This document shows, one piece after another, positions 1 through 12,111 of a stretch of 64,000 nucleotides of DNA (positions within the stretch are counted from its first letter, which is position 1; every line of letters starts with the position of its first letter). Below the pieces are notes generated by a model. It was not told where the DNA came from and ran no database searches. It was given only the letters and a program-made list of their open reading frames with translations. Made by a program: the position numbers and the translations under genes. Origin of the DNA: Blastomyces gilchristii SLH14081 (Eukaryota; Ascomycota; Eurotiomycetes; Onygenales; Ajellomycetaceae); NCBI RefSeq assembly GCF_000003855.2, contig NW_003101681.1:1-64000 (forward strand). Reading direction: 5' to 3'.

Positions 1-264
1 CACTGTGTAGAATTTTTAATCATTTTTATCAATTATTTCAAATTCAATTTTTTAACAGTTCTTACTGTAAAGAAGTTCAAAATCAAATTCTTCATTATCA
101 AGCTAGCTAAAGCTTAAGAGATAGCAGAATAATCTCAGTGTATAGTAGATATTAAGAAGATTAAGTTTCATTTTATTAATATGAATACAAGCTTCTCTTA
201 TATCTGTAGAAGTAATTAACTTATTATTTATTTCTTTTACAGAACTGAGATCTTTCTCATCAAT
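1..264. other. Unassigned AT-rich flank
   Basis: This AT-rich stretch lies left of the LINE A tail. I see no open frame of useful length and no similarity to the other repeats in the window. It is probably a further decayed repeat cut by the window edge. Confidence 0.4.
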
Positions 265-630
265 AATAATTATTATTATTTTTGAATTGTAGATGTATGC
301 AGTCAGAGACTATGATATCTATCTGAGAACTTTTATTTCTCAGAGTTTTTCTAATATCTCTAAAGTCAACTATTATACATTTACCAATTTCAGATATGTA
401 AAATCAGAAAATTTCAGCTTAGAATATAAAAACTCTTTACAAATTGCAGTATTTTAACACCTTCTAATACTTTGAAACTATTTAGAAATATCATGACAAA
501 GGAAAAGAGAATAAAGTCTTAAAGATAGATATATTAAATAAGTAAATAGAAAAGAACAGAAAAAATAAAGTAAAGAAAGTCTATAATAAAATAAAAATAG
601 TAAAAGATAGTATATAGATGTTTTAACAGA

Positions 631-3600
631 CTATATCTGATTAATTTCCATCTCTTCATAGTCAGATATTTTTGAATTCAGTTATTTTCTTATAGCTGCT
701 TGAGTTTCTGATAGAAAGTCTATGAAGTATTTAATTTCTGTCTCAGTTGAAAATAAGAATCTCATGTTTAATTGATTTAAATCATACTTCTTCTTTAATC
801 TGACTCTGGGACTATTGTATAATACATAATATATTATATTATACTCAGGATTTTCATTTGTATTGCAGAATGAGTATTTCATTGAGTCAAATCTATTATT
901 AAATCTTTGTATATAAGATTTAAAATAATCATATTCTAGTTTCAGCTGTATTATAGATGAGAATATTTTCTTTTTATATTTAATTAAACAAGATTTTCAC
1001 TTAAGTTTTATCTCAAATCTTGAATAATGTATGCTCTTCTTTTATTTCTCATAGCTTTTATTTCACTTATTTAAATAAGATTCTTTTATCTTTCTCTTTA
1101 TAAAAGATCAGAATACTGTTTTTTAAATAGATCTACTTAATTCTGAACTCTTTTTTACTGCTGAATTAGTCAATTTATTATCATGAATATTTATATGAGT
1201 ATAAACTTAGTGCAGATGAATTATCAGTTTTAATATTTCTCTCTTTTGAACTTGAATAACAGAATTTAAAATCAGTTTAATATTCATTTACTCATTATAA
1301 ATCTAACTATTTTTAAGTCTTTTCAAAGTAGCTTGACTGTCAGAGATTATTCATATTTCTTTCAAACTATTTTATGTTTTATAAGATTTTATTTTATTAA
1401 GTTTGAAAGCTTTTACTATTATAAATAGTTCAGTATCAAAGACTTCAGATTCACAGTTTAAATTTCAGAAATCTGAGATAACATTGCTATTATCTTCAGT
1501 ATAAGTAATATCTGTATCTAATCTGTTTAAACTATTATTTTTTAAGTTATCTGAGTAAATCAGAATAGAGTCTTTTATATTAATTATAGAGATCTTCTTT
1601 AAATACTGTTCATATTCTCTCTCTTTATATAGTTGACTTATTTGTAAGTCTATGAGAGGTTTCAGATTTTTTCTTCAGAGAGATATCTTCTCATGATCAA
1701 TTTTCTCAACATTTAATAAAGAAAATTAATTTTTAATCAGTGAATATAGTCTATATACTTAAGGGAACATTTTCTTGAAAGAATTATTTTTATTTCAATT
1801 AAGAAATCTATTTCAATTCAGTTCATTTCCTGAGTTACTTAATGAAAATGAAGAAGAGACTCTTTCCCTGATTATATATTTTAAGCTCATCTTTATGACT
1901 CTCAGAGTATAGTTTATACAGATCTTTTTAAATGAAATAGCAGAAGAAGAAATTGAAGCTTCAATTCTTATTACTTTAATAGAAGATGATTTAAATACTT
2001 TCAAAATTCTTTTCAAAACTCTGTTTTGTAGACTTTGAAAGAGATTAGTGTAGACTGGCCGTCAGAACCATGAATTTCATGTTTGGTTCCATTTGGTCTG
2101 ATCTCATACATTTCTTGGCGTGAATCCCGCTGGGACTGGCTATCAAAAAAACATGTAAAGTGACTATATATCAGATCTTAAAATGGAACCATGACTTGAA
2201 AAAAATGAGAAAGTGGTCTCATTTGGTCTCATTTGGTTCCATTCTTAGTATAAAGTTACTATTTTTAGACATTTTAAGGTTTTTTTTAGACTATTTTTAA
2301 TTTTTTAAAAAGTAACGATTTTTTGGTAACACTCAAATGAGATTTAAAGTCATTTAAAGCAATAAAAATAATTTAAATTGAGAAGTGGAAATCATGGTCT
2401 CATTTGGAAAATGTGACAAGAGTAGACAGTAAGTCTCACTGGGACAGTATGAGACTACTATCTAATGTTAAAACCGTGTAATGGGATCAGTCGAATTGAT
2501 AATGGAACTATCAAAAAATCTGGTCCTGGTCTCAGACACGGTCACACGGTCAGTCTAGATTAGTGAAACTTTCTTGATTATTTTATCAAACTTAAACTTT
2601 ATAATCAGCTACTGAGATAATACAGACTATGTATAACTTTCTTATAGTCTGAAAGAATAAACTCCTCTCTGTATTTAATAGTCTGATTATACTATTCAGT
2701 AGTCTCTCTGTCTTGATAGTTCTTTGTTGAATATGATATTTAAAATTCAACTTAAAGTGTAATTATACTTCTAGTCATTTAACATTCAAACTGAGTTTAA
2801 TCTCTTTATTCAAAAGAGTTAGACTTAGTTTTTTCTCATTAAATCTGAGAAAAAAGTGAATTAACTGAGTTTTATTCATATTAAATTGAATTAGATTGAT
2901 ATCTGCTTTAACAAAGATTTTTTTTGATGTTTTTTCAATCACTTCTAAATTCTCTTTGATTATTTTTAAACTGTAGACTAGAGTAATATTATTTATATAA
3001 CTTGAAGATCTCACTATTTTCATCTCTCTATTCTTGAATAGATATGTAGTGTATATTATAAATAAAATAGATGAGATTGAAGATTCTTATAATACTTTTA
3101 TTTTTATCTCAGTCTTATCTTATTTCATTTCATCAAAGACTAGTTATATTATTCTTTTAGATATAAAAGAGTTAACTTATTTTATAGAGAAAGTGACAGT
3201 TTTAACATCTTCAAAGTTGAATTATCTTTGACTTTAAAATATGATCAAATGCATCTTTATATTAATAAAAACTGCAGTGAGATCAGTTCTTCATGCTTTA
3301 CTATTTAAATATCATGAATAACTGAAAGAATAGTATCAATTGTAGAGTATTGTTTTCTATCTCTCATTTATTCACTAAATAGAAGAGAATTACTAATCAG
3401 CTTATAAAAGATAGTCTAGTAGCTATTATCTTTTCTAAAATCTTTCTCAGACAGTTTAATAGAGATATTACTCTATATAACTTAGAAATTAAAGCTTTTC
3501 TGTTAGATTTTATAAGAATCACTTAAGTGAGTTCTCTTCAGCATTCAGAATGATAATCATTTTTCAAGAGATTGAAAAAGAGCTCAAAATATTCATTCTT

Positions 3601-5097
3601 CAAGTAGAAATATATATTTTAAATAATTAAGTGATTGATTGAATCAGGCTCAGCAGCAGTTTTAATTGAACTTGAGAAGATAGTTGACTCTAGTTCATTT
3701 TATATAAGTTCAGATCATTCTCTGTCATTTTCATTAATATAGTTATGAAGTAATATATTCTCTTTCTTCAAATCTAAATCTGATAAGTTTTGAAAGATAA
3801 TTCTTATAAAAGATTAATATTTTTTCTTAAAAGAATTTACTATATATAATTTATTCTGAAACTCATATTCTAAGACTCAAAGCTTTACTACACTTCTTGT
3901 TGTAGTATAGTTGAAGACTTTAAAAACTTCTTTTCTTTATACTTCTTCAAGAAATTTTTTTCAGCAGTCTGTTTTAGCTCTTTTAATATCTGAAAAATAT
4001 TCATTTCTGATAGCTTTGAACTCTATATTATATATTATATTATTATTTCAATCTCTTCTAACAGTAACTAATTATTTTCTTTTAGATATGATATTCTTAT
4101 TTCATCAAGATTTGAAATACTCAGAAGATTTCTTCTTTGAAATATTATCTTTAATACTTGTTAGAATAATAGATATAATCAGCTTTACTCTACTCTTAAG
4201 CATTTCATTTGAGATATCTTGACTGAGATTTCAATAGAGCTTACTTTGCTTTTCAGATTTTAATAATTTTATACTTTCTTTAACTACTTTTCAATCAGCT
4301 TTTTCAGAGTTGTACTGATTAGAGAGAAGAGAATTATCACTTATTTATTTTTCACTCAGTTTAATATTAAATTGAATAGCCTCATGATCTGATTCTGATG
4401 TCTCATTTGAATTAATAAATCAGATTATAAGTCTTTTATCAATTAGATTTTATAATATGAAGATTAGATCTATAATAGATTTTTGTTTCATCTCTTTTCT
4501 AAAGAATGTTTATTAATCAGACTTGTTAAGTAAATCTATTGAATATTTAAAACTTTATTTGACTAGTTTATCTACTTTTAGTGCTCTTTTACATTCTGAA
4601 TTTTATTAGAGATAATGTGTATTGAAATCTTCTACAATTATAGAGTTTTTTAATGAAATTATGTTCAAAAATTCTCTATTAATTATTCAGATATTGTTAT
4701 TTTTCTTCAATGACTTTTCATTATAGATATTTATAAGCTATATAGTATTAAACTCATTCTCTTTATCTATAATATCACTCACTAGAGTATTAGAGTCAGA
4801 TATGATATCAAATCTTAGATTAAATTAATATCTTAAGCTTTTTCTTTCATAGATCACTTCTCTTGACTTTATCTCAAACTTTGAAGATAGAAAGCAGTAG
4901 TAGCTTGAATAAGAAATAATATACTTTTGCTTAGCATTAAAATTCAGTTTCTGAAGAAGTATAAAAGCAACTTTTTATTCAAATACACTTTGAAGATAAG
5001 AATAAATATAATTTGAGTTTCTATTCACATTGTTTTAAATAAATGTGATTTTTGAAGAGTTTTCAAACTTTTTTTATTGTTTTTATTATATATTCAT
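631..5097 (-). pseudogene. LINE A ORF2 (endonuclease / reverse transcriptase / RNase H), degraded
   Basis: ORF2 would start at the ATG whose complement lies at 5095-5097 and end at the TAG at 631-633; both match copy C. It should nick target DNA and reverse-transcribe LINE RNA at the break. A short open part at 2775-3023 covers the sequence just after the reverse transcriptase active site. The active-site motif, usually YxDD, reads YINN here (minus strand near 2990-3000), so both catalytic Asp are Asn. The open part at 682-882 carries the C-terminal zinc-finger region, starting near a FCN motif. A MITE at 2051-2557 interrupts the frame between the two. Stops are mostly TGA at expected Trp or Arg and TAA at Gln. 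Confidence 0.85.
2051..2557 (-). mobile_element. hAT-type MITE copy 1 (507 bp)
   Basis: The ends are TAGACTGGCCG and the complement of TAGACTGACCG, an 11-bp terminal inverted repeat with one mismatch. The element is flanked by a perfect 8-bp direct repeat, GATTAGTG, at 2043-2050 and 2558-2565. An 8-bp duplication is the hallmark of hAT transposons. There is no coding capacity; the middle is very AT-rich and holds runs such as TTTTTAGACTATTTTTAA. The strand given follows the orientation of the transposase in the autonomous relative at 33675-48424. This copy keeps CG and CC sites that are lost in some others, so it is among the less mutated copies. Confidence 0.93.
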
Positions 5098-5580
5098 ATT
5101 AAAGAAGAGTAGAGATAGAGTAGAATGTAATCACTATTATCAGATAGTAGATTATAACTGTTTTGAAAAGTAGAAATCTCAACTACTTGCATTATATCTA
5201 GTTTATCATCAGAGTTATTTCTCAATTCTCTAATCTTAGCAGCAGTTTGAGAATTCAAATTCTGATTATATTTAGCTGAAGAATTAAAGTTTGAAGATTT
5301 AGATAGTTGAGAGTTTCTTCTTTTTGAGCTTGCAGTTGTAGATTTACTGGCTTGACTATCTTCAGTTCTAGATTGACTTTGAGCTTTCTCTTTTCTTCAG
5401 TTCTTTTGAGTTCTTAAAGCAAACATTTATTCTTTTGAGCTAGATGCATGTTTTTCTTCATAATTAGAGTATTTAAGTAGAGTATATTAACATATTTCAT
5501 CTCTTTTTGAGCATGTTTAATATTTATACTTACTAGTATTGTGATCTCTAGCACAGAATGTGTATTTTAAGTCTCTGAAA
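5050..5580 (-). pseudogene. LINE A ORF1 3' part (zinc-knuckle RNA-binding protein), fragment
   Basis: On the minus strand this matches the last third of ORF1 in copy C, including the Ser/Lys-rich tail and part of the cysteine knuckles. The 5' two thirds of the ORF are absent because the copy is cut at about 5580. ORF1 proteins of this class bind the element RNA and form the particle with ORF2. Only the homologous position and residual Cys codons support the call. Confidence 0.75.
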
Positions 5581-5582
5581 TC

Positions 5583-7380
5583 AACCGCTTCACGACGAAC
5601 TCGCTCAATCTTTCAAATAAGAACCCGCTGATAGATTCATTGAAAAGCCCTCAATTATATGAGCATTTTGACCCCATCGCCAACCGCATACCCCGTGTGG
5701 TGATGGAGCTATCAAGCTAAACATGAACCAGATATCATTTGAAACTTCTGTGTGAGATTATCCCACATTCGCCCCTACTACACCACAACCCCGGGTCAAA
5801 TTGCCATACAAATTGTAAGATGAAGAGACCTAGCTTTATGTGCTAATCTTCTCTATTTTGAAAGATTTCTGATCTGTAATTGTGAAGATATCTGAAGAGC
5901 AATCCCCGCGAAAACGCTGTCAATCTATGATGTTTCAAAACATCAATGTCAAGTCTCACTCACATATCACTGTTCTCAATCTGGCTCATTTTAAGCGGAA
6001 ATATACAAAAAGATATCTCAGGAATAATATCAAGTACATAATCAGTAAACACATCTGAAGTGCAATCTTTCTAAAAACTGAAGTACATTCTTCTGTGAAA
6101 ACCCTGTCTATCTTTGATATTTCAAAACATTAATATCAAGTTTTACTCACATATCACTCTTCTCAATCTGGCTCATCTTCAGTAAAAAGATACAAAAAGA
6201 TACCTCAGTAATAGTATTAAGTATATAATTAACAGATACATCTAAAGTAAAATCTTCATATCTGTCTTTGATGTATTAAGACATTAACATCAAGTCTCAC
6301 TCATGTATCATCTTATTCAACCTGGCCTATCTTCAGCAGAAAGATATAAAAAGATATCTTATCAACAATATTTAATATATAACTGACAGATACAACAACT
6401 ATAAAATCAGTATATCTTAAGATCTGACTGAGCCTTTGATCTCTGCATAGTGAGATATATTAAATCTAGTTTTAATATCTTAATATTCAATAGATTTAGC
6501 AAGAGATTGAGAACAGCAACACTAGATTTCTATTAAATTTAAGAATTAACTCTATATTAATATAATCATTGACAAAGTCTTCTATTTTAAGATATAAATA
6601 ATCAGTTTCTCTACATCTCACTGACAATAGTTAGATTGTTATATAGAAACACGCTTATATTCTCTATAATATTAAGACTCTCAAGGGAGAATGTCTTGAT
6701 AAAGAGTATATAATAGTATATATCTTAGCAGTTTCTATCTTATTTTTCTGCAGCAGTTAATGTAAAAAAGAAAGATCTTAGAATTAGTTTTTTACTTCTC
6801 TTGAAAAAGTAAGATATTTTTCTCTGAGTTTTACACAATATTCTTATAAAGAATTAAAAACAGAGTTATTTTCTATCATAATTTTATTTTCTTTTAAGTA
6901 AGAATTACTTTTTCAGTGACTGAAGAGCTCTTCTTAATTCTTAGTTCTTTTTTACACTCTTTATTAACTGATTTAGTTGCACACTTATTGTGTGAGAAGA
7001 ATTGAATGATTTAGAATAAAATTAAATAGTTTTAATCAATTTCTCTGTAAAAAATTAACTTACTTTTTATCAGCTTTTCTCTCAAAAACTGTTGTATTAT
7101 CTGATTTATTATTAATTAATATCATACTTTTCCTCACTGTATTTCAAGAAAGAGATTATAAAGATTTTATTAATTTATCTTAAAAATCAATTTTAGTTTA
7201 TTAGATTCTCTTCAAAAATCTAATCTACTTACTGAACTAGTGTGAAAAAAAATCAGATATTTTATATATAAAAGTCTTTCATACTTCTTTTAAAATAGTC
7301 TGATTAACTTTTCAATTGAAAATAGACTCATAAATCTCACAATTGAAACAGTCTAACTAGTCTTTCATTGAGTGAGAAAA
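5583..7380 (+). promoter_or_regulatory. LINE B 5' UTR with probable internal promoter
   Basis: This is the untranslated leader of copy B. Its first 350 bases are clearly richer in CC and CG than the rest of the element and align closely with 12112-12470 in copy C. LINEs carry their promoter in the 5' UTR, so the promoter is inferred to lie here; I cannot point to a core element. The later part (6400-7380) is AT-rich and holds short runs such as CAATTGAAACAGTCT repeated near ORF1. Confidence 0.7.
5891..6410 (+). repeat. Three tandem monomers in LINE B 5' UTR
   Basis: A unit of about 150-185 bp occurs three times in a row. Each unit holds a CTGTC(T)ATCT-like start (near 5917, 6104 and 6260), then a stretch ending in AACATCAATGTCAAG or a close variant, then CTCAATCTGGCTCAT or a variant, then ACAAAAAGATA. 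Copy C has only one such unit (about 12434-12595). Tandem 5' monomers carrying promoter activity are known from mouse L1; the same role here is inference. Confidence 0.8.
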
Positions 7381-8957
7381 ATGAGTTCAAAAATACACTT
7401 AGTTGATGTGAGAAAATATGCTTTTTCAGATACTATTTCTGAGATTGAAATTCTGAAGAGAAGAAAGAAAGAAGAAACAGAGAAATAACAAGTTCTTGAA
7501 ATATAAGAGCTAGAAAAAGTCAGTAAAATTCTTAGAAAACAGTGTCTGATTGAGATGAATGAAGAAGTTCTATTAATTCTTTATATACAGACTAGATAAC
7601 TACAGAAAGTAATTAAGTTCAAGCTTGAAACTTCAAATACAGTTTAAAAAATATTGAAAATTTCTAGTATAATTACTGACTCTTCTTCATCTTTTTCTTT
7701 CTCAAATCAAAAAAAAACATATACTCAAGTAGTAAAATCTGCTATTTCTAAATCTACTGTCTCAAAACCTGCTCCAAACTATGAAAATACTCAGAGAAAA
7801 AACACTCACACTTCTCTTTATAGAAAAGAAGAGAAGAAAATGTAAAAGAGAAAAATGTTCAAATCTTCAGAAAGAGAAGACTTATTCTAAAAATCTTAAA
7901 TAGAGAGATTTTACAGAAGAATAAGCTGAACTGAAATTTCATTTTTAAAATTAGAAATGAAATCAATCAGCAGTTCTTTTCTCAGTTAATATATAATATT
8001 GAAGTTTAAAAATCAGTTATAGCCTTAATTGAGCTATCTTTCTTTGAAAATTCCATTATTCTAACTACAATGTTTAAATTCAGCATGTCATTTCTTATTA
8101 AAAGAGAGAATATCTGAAAATCAGTAACAGAATCTCTGTTAAATACAATAATTCTATCTAAGAGAGATGAAAATTGAGATAAATTTATTCTTTATAATAT
8201 TTCAGTTAAAATTTTTGACTGTGAGAAAGAAAGACTACTTTTCAAAAATGAGTTAGAAGAATATAATTCTATTCAACTGAGAAAGAAGTCTGTATAACTG
8301 AATTTAATTGAATTCAGACAAATCAGAAGAAATGTCTCTATTCTAGTTTATATAAAAACACTTAAACAATCAAAAATTTCTGAAGTGAGAGTGACAGATT
8401 TGAAAATGAGAGTTCATAAAAATAAAGACTTGAGAATGAATTTCAAAGCATCAACACAGTGTGTAGACTGTTAAATATATGAACACTTTGTAATCTCTTA
8501 TTTCAGAGCCTTAAAATGTGAATTCTGTGTCAAAGATTATAAAACTAGCAAGCATAAATGTGAAATATGATCAAAAAGAGATGAAATATGTTAATATACT
8601 CTGTTTAAATGCCCTAACTGCAAAGAAAAGCATGTATCTAGTTCAAAGAAATGCATATTTACTTCTAGAATTCAAAAGAACTGAAGAAAAGAAGAAGCTT
8701 AAAATCAATCTAAAACTAAAGATAATAGTCAAGTCAGTAAATCTGCAACTACAAGCTTAAAGAGAAGAAAATCTTAATTATTTAAATTCTCAAACTCAAA
8801 TTCTTCAGCTAAACATAAACAGAATGTGAATTCTTAAATATCTGTTAAAATTAGAGAATTGAGTAATAACTCTGTTGATAAACTAGAAAGAATGCAAGCA
8901 GTTGAAATTCCTACTTTTCAAAACAGTTATAATCTACTATTAGATAATAGTGATTAG
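7381..8957 (+). pseudogene. LINE B ORF1 (zinc-knuckle RNA-binding protein), degraded
   Basis: The ATG at 7381 is conserved in copy C (13642) and the TAG at 8955-8957 is also shared, so these are taken as the real limits. The N-terminal part is charged and likely helical (start MSSKIH), followed by a Ser-rich stretch with poly-Ser near 7680 and a Lys-rich stretch. Near the C-terminus, 8460-8654 encodes Cys-rich knuckles: CVDC with a His four residues on, CEFC, and CPNCKEKHVSSSKKC. Such knuckles bind the LINE RNA. Stops are scattered. The open parts at 7654-7845 and 8518-8760 are surviving pieces. Confidence 0.82.
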
Positions 8958-8986
8958 ATTCTACTCTATTTCTACTCTCTTTTAGT

Positions 8987-11900
8987 ATGAATATACACAA
9001 GAATAATAAAAAAAGTATAAAAATTCTTCAAAAATCATATTTACTTAAAACAGTATAAATAGAAACTTAAATTGTATTTATTCTTATCTTCAGATTGCAC
9101 TTAAATAAAAAGTTCACTTTATTCTTCATAAAGAATCAAACTTTGATACTGAGCAAAAGTACATCATTTCTCATTTAAGTTAATACTACTTTCTATCTGA
9201 AAAATCTGAGATAAAATCAAGAGTAGTAATTTATAACAGAAAAAGATCAAGATATTAATTTAATCTGAGATTTAGTATTATATTTGACTCCGATATTCTA
9301 GTGAGTGATATTATAGATAAAGAGAATGAGTTTGTTATTATACAACTTATAAATGTCTATAATGAAATATCATTGAAAGAAAATAATAATATCTGAATAA
9401 TTAATAGAGAATTTTTAAATATAATTCTCTTAAAAAACTCTACAATTATAGAAGACTTCAATACATATCATCTCTGATGAAATTGAAAATACAGAAGAGC
9501 AGTAAGAGTAGATAAACTAGTTGAATGAACTTTTAAGCATTCAATAGATTTAGTTAATAAGTCTCATTAAAAACATTCTTTAGAAAAGATATGAAATAGA
9601 AATCTATTATAAATCTAACTTTCACATTATAAAATCTAATTGAAAAAAGACTTATAAACTGTTTTATTAATTTAAATGAGATCTCAGAATCAGATCATGA
9701 GTTTATTCAATTTAATATTGAACTGAGTGAAAAATAAATAAGTGAAAATTCTCTTCTTTTTAATTAATTTAACTTTGAACAAGCTGATTGAAAAGCAGTT
9801 GAAGAAAGAATAAAACAGCTGAAATCTGAAAAGCAGAGTGAGCTCTATTGAAATCAGTGTCAAGATATCTCAAATGAAATGCTTAAGAATAAAGTAAAGC
9901 TGATTATATCTTTTCCTCTAACAAGTATTAGAGAAAGTATTTCAAAGAAAAAGTCTTCTAAGTATTTCAAATCTTGATGAAATGAGAATATCACTTCTAA
10001 ACAAAAACAATTAATCACTGCTAAGAGAGATTGAAAGAATAACTTAATATCTGATAAAGAGTTTAAAGCTATCAGAAATGAATATTTTTCAGATATTAAA
10101 AGACCTAAAACAGACTGCTGAAACAAATTTCTTGAAGAAGTATAAGAACAAGAGATTTTTAAAGCTTTGAACTATACTAAAACAAGAAGTGTAGTAAAGC
10201 ATTCAATCTTAGAATATGAGTTTTAGAATAAATTATATACAGCAAACTCTTTTAAGAAAAAGTGTTAAGCTTTTATAAGAATTCTCTTTTAAAATTCATT
10301 ACATTCAGAAGAGAAGAATATATCATTTCATGATAATATTAATGAAAGTAACTGAGAATAGCCTGAGCTTATATATAATGAATCAGAGTCAGCTGTATTT
10401 TCAAGTTCAATTAAAACTGCTTTAGAACCTGATTCAATCAATCACTTAATTATTCAAAATACATATTTCAACTTGAAGAATGAATATTTTGAGCTCTTTT
10501 TTAATCTCTTAAAAAATGATTATCATTCTGAATGCTGAAGAGAAGCTACTGAAGTGATTCTTATAAAATCTAATAGACAAGCTTTAATTTCTAAGTTATA
10601 TAGAGTAATATCTCTTTTGAACTGTCTGAAAAAGATTTTAGAAAAGATAATAGCTACTAGACTCTCTTTTATAAGCTCTATTAGTGATTCACGTCTTTTT
10701 GATAAATAAATGAGAGATAGAAAACAATGTTCTGTAATTCACACTGTTTTTTCAGTTATTTATAATATTTAAATAGCAAAGTATGAAAGTCTAGACTGAC
10801 TGTATGATTATGTCTGAAATCAGAAGTAAAATATTTAATGATCTCATTATCAATTTGATTGATTTCATTACACAGTGTTAAGATTAGATAGTAGTCTTAT
10901 ACTGTTTCAGTGAGACTTACTGTCTACTCTTATCACATTTTTCAAATGAGATCATGATTTTCACTTCTCAGTTTAAATACTTTTTATTACTTTAAATGAG
11001 TTTAAATCATATTTAAGTATTATCAAAAAGTGTTACTTTTTAAAAAATTAAAAATAGTCTAAACAAAACCTTAAAATATCTAAAAATAGTAACTTTATGT
11101 CAAGAATTAAACTAAATGAGATTAAATGAGATTACTTGCTTGTTTTTTTTAAGTCATAATCTCATTTTTAGATCTGATGAATAGTTACTTTGTATGTTTT
11201 TTTAATGATTAGTCCCACTGGGATTCATGCTAAGAAATGTATGAGATCAGATCAAATGAAATTAAACATGAAATTCATAATCTCAGTGATCAGTCTATGA
11301 ATGCCTGGTCTCAACTGCAGTTTTTATTAATATAACAGATGCATTTGATCATGTTTCAAAGTCAAAGATGATTCAAACTTTGAAGATGTTAAAACTGCCA
11401 CATTCTCTAATAAAATGAGTTAACTGTTTTATATCTAAAAGAATTATACAACTATTCTTTGATGAAATGAAACAAGATAAAACTGAGATAAAAATAGAAG
11501 TATTATAAGAATTTTTCAATCTCATCTATTTAATTTATAATATACACTGCATATCTAGTTAAGAATAGAGATATGAAAATAGTGAGATTTTCAAGCTATA
11601 TAAATAATATTAATCTAGTCTACAGTTCAAAGACAATTAAAGAGAATTTAGAAGTTACTGAAAAAGCAGTAAAGAAAATCTTTATTAGAGTAGATATCAA
11701 TCTAATTCACTTTAATATGAATAAAGCTGAGCTAATTCACTTTTTTTCCAGATTTAATGAGAAAAAACTAAGTCTAACTCTTTTAAATAAAGAGATTAAA
11801 CTCAGTTTAAATATCAAATGACTAGAAGTATAATTAAACTTCAAGTTGAAATTTAAATATCATATTCAATAAAGAATTATAAAGACAGAGAGACTGCTGA

Positions 11901-12111
11901 AGAATGTAATTAGACTGTTAAATACTGAGAGAGATTTATTCTTTCAGACTATGAGATAGTTATATGTAGTCTGTATCAACTCAGTAATCACTTATAAAGT
12001 TCAAGTTTGATGAAATAATCAAGATAATTTCACTGAACTATTTCAAAGTCTGCGAAACCGAGCATTGAGAAGAATTCTGAAAGTATTTAAATCATCTTCT
12101 ATTAAAGCAGG
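8987..12111 (+). pseudogene. LINE B ORF2 (endonuclease and reverse transcriptase), truncated and interrupted
   Basis: It begins at the ATG at 8987, 29 bases after ORF1. The endonuclease part contains an EDFNTYH motif at about 9451-9475, matching the GDFNAHH signature of AP-type endonucleases. The reverse transcriptase runs from about 10400 to 11820 and is split by the MITE at 10792-11297. The frame resumes after it with AVF..TDAFDHVSKSK, the palm motif A region with its catalytic Asp. The second active-site motif, inside the open part 11573-11821, reads YINN instead of YxDD. The frame ends at 12111 where copy C starts. Confidence 0.85.
10792..11297 (+). mobile_element. hAT-type MITE copy 2 (506 bp), heavily mutated
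   Basis: It lies in the LINE B reverse transcriptase. The flanking 8-mers TGAAAGTC (10784-10791) and TGAATGCC (11298-11305) match at 6 of 8 positions, consistent with a decayed duplication. The terminal repeat survives as TAGACTGACTG and CAGTCTA. Compared with the copy at 57873 almost all differences are C to T or G to A, and nearly all CG and CC sites are lost. Copy C shows the uninterrupted LINE sequence, so the insertion point is certain. Confidence 0.9.

Larger units (their letters stand above)
265..5580 (-). mobile_element. LINE copy A (Tad1-like), 5'-truncated, mutated
   Basis: This is a non-LTR retrotransposon on the minus strand. Its order from high to low coordinate matches LINE copy C on the plus strand: end of ORF1 with zinc knuckles, endonuclease, reverse transcriptase, RNase H, terminal zinc finger, 3' UTR and an A/T-triplet tail at about 265-285. 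The 5' UTR and most of ORF1 are missing. The element stops inside the knuckle region at about 5580, where copy B begins in the opposite orientation. A hAT-type MITE sits at 2051-2557, in the linker after the reverse transcriptase. An RNase H domain in ORF2 is known from ascomycete Tad1-clade elements, which is why I place it there. Numerous TGA and TAA codons break the frames, so the copy is dead. Confidence 0.9.
5583..12111 (+). mobile_element. LINE copy B (Tad1-like), 3'-truncated
   Basis: This copy starts at the same base (AACCGCT) as copy C at 12112, so 5583 is a true 5' end. The order is 5' UTR 5583-7380, ORF1 7381-8957, and ORF2 from 8987. ORF2 is interrupted by a MITE at 10792-11297 and cut at 12111, after the reverse transcriptase, where copy C begins. 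RNase H, the terminal finger and the 3' tail are missing. With copy A it forms a large inverted repeat centred at about 5581. The MITEs in A and B sit at different LINE positions, so they arrived independently and the pair is not a simple recent inverted duplication. Confidence 0.9.

Noticed and set aside
2051..2557. A Tc1/mariner MITE with a TA target duplication, because each end begins with TA.
   Set aside because: Seven flank pairs show 8-bp duplications outside the TA (four perfect), and G2b gives an empty site. This is hAT, and the TA belongs to the terminal repeat.
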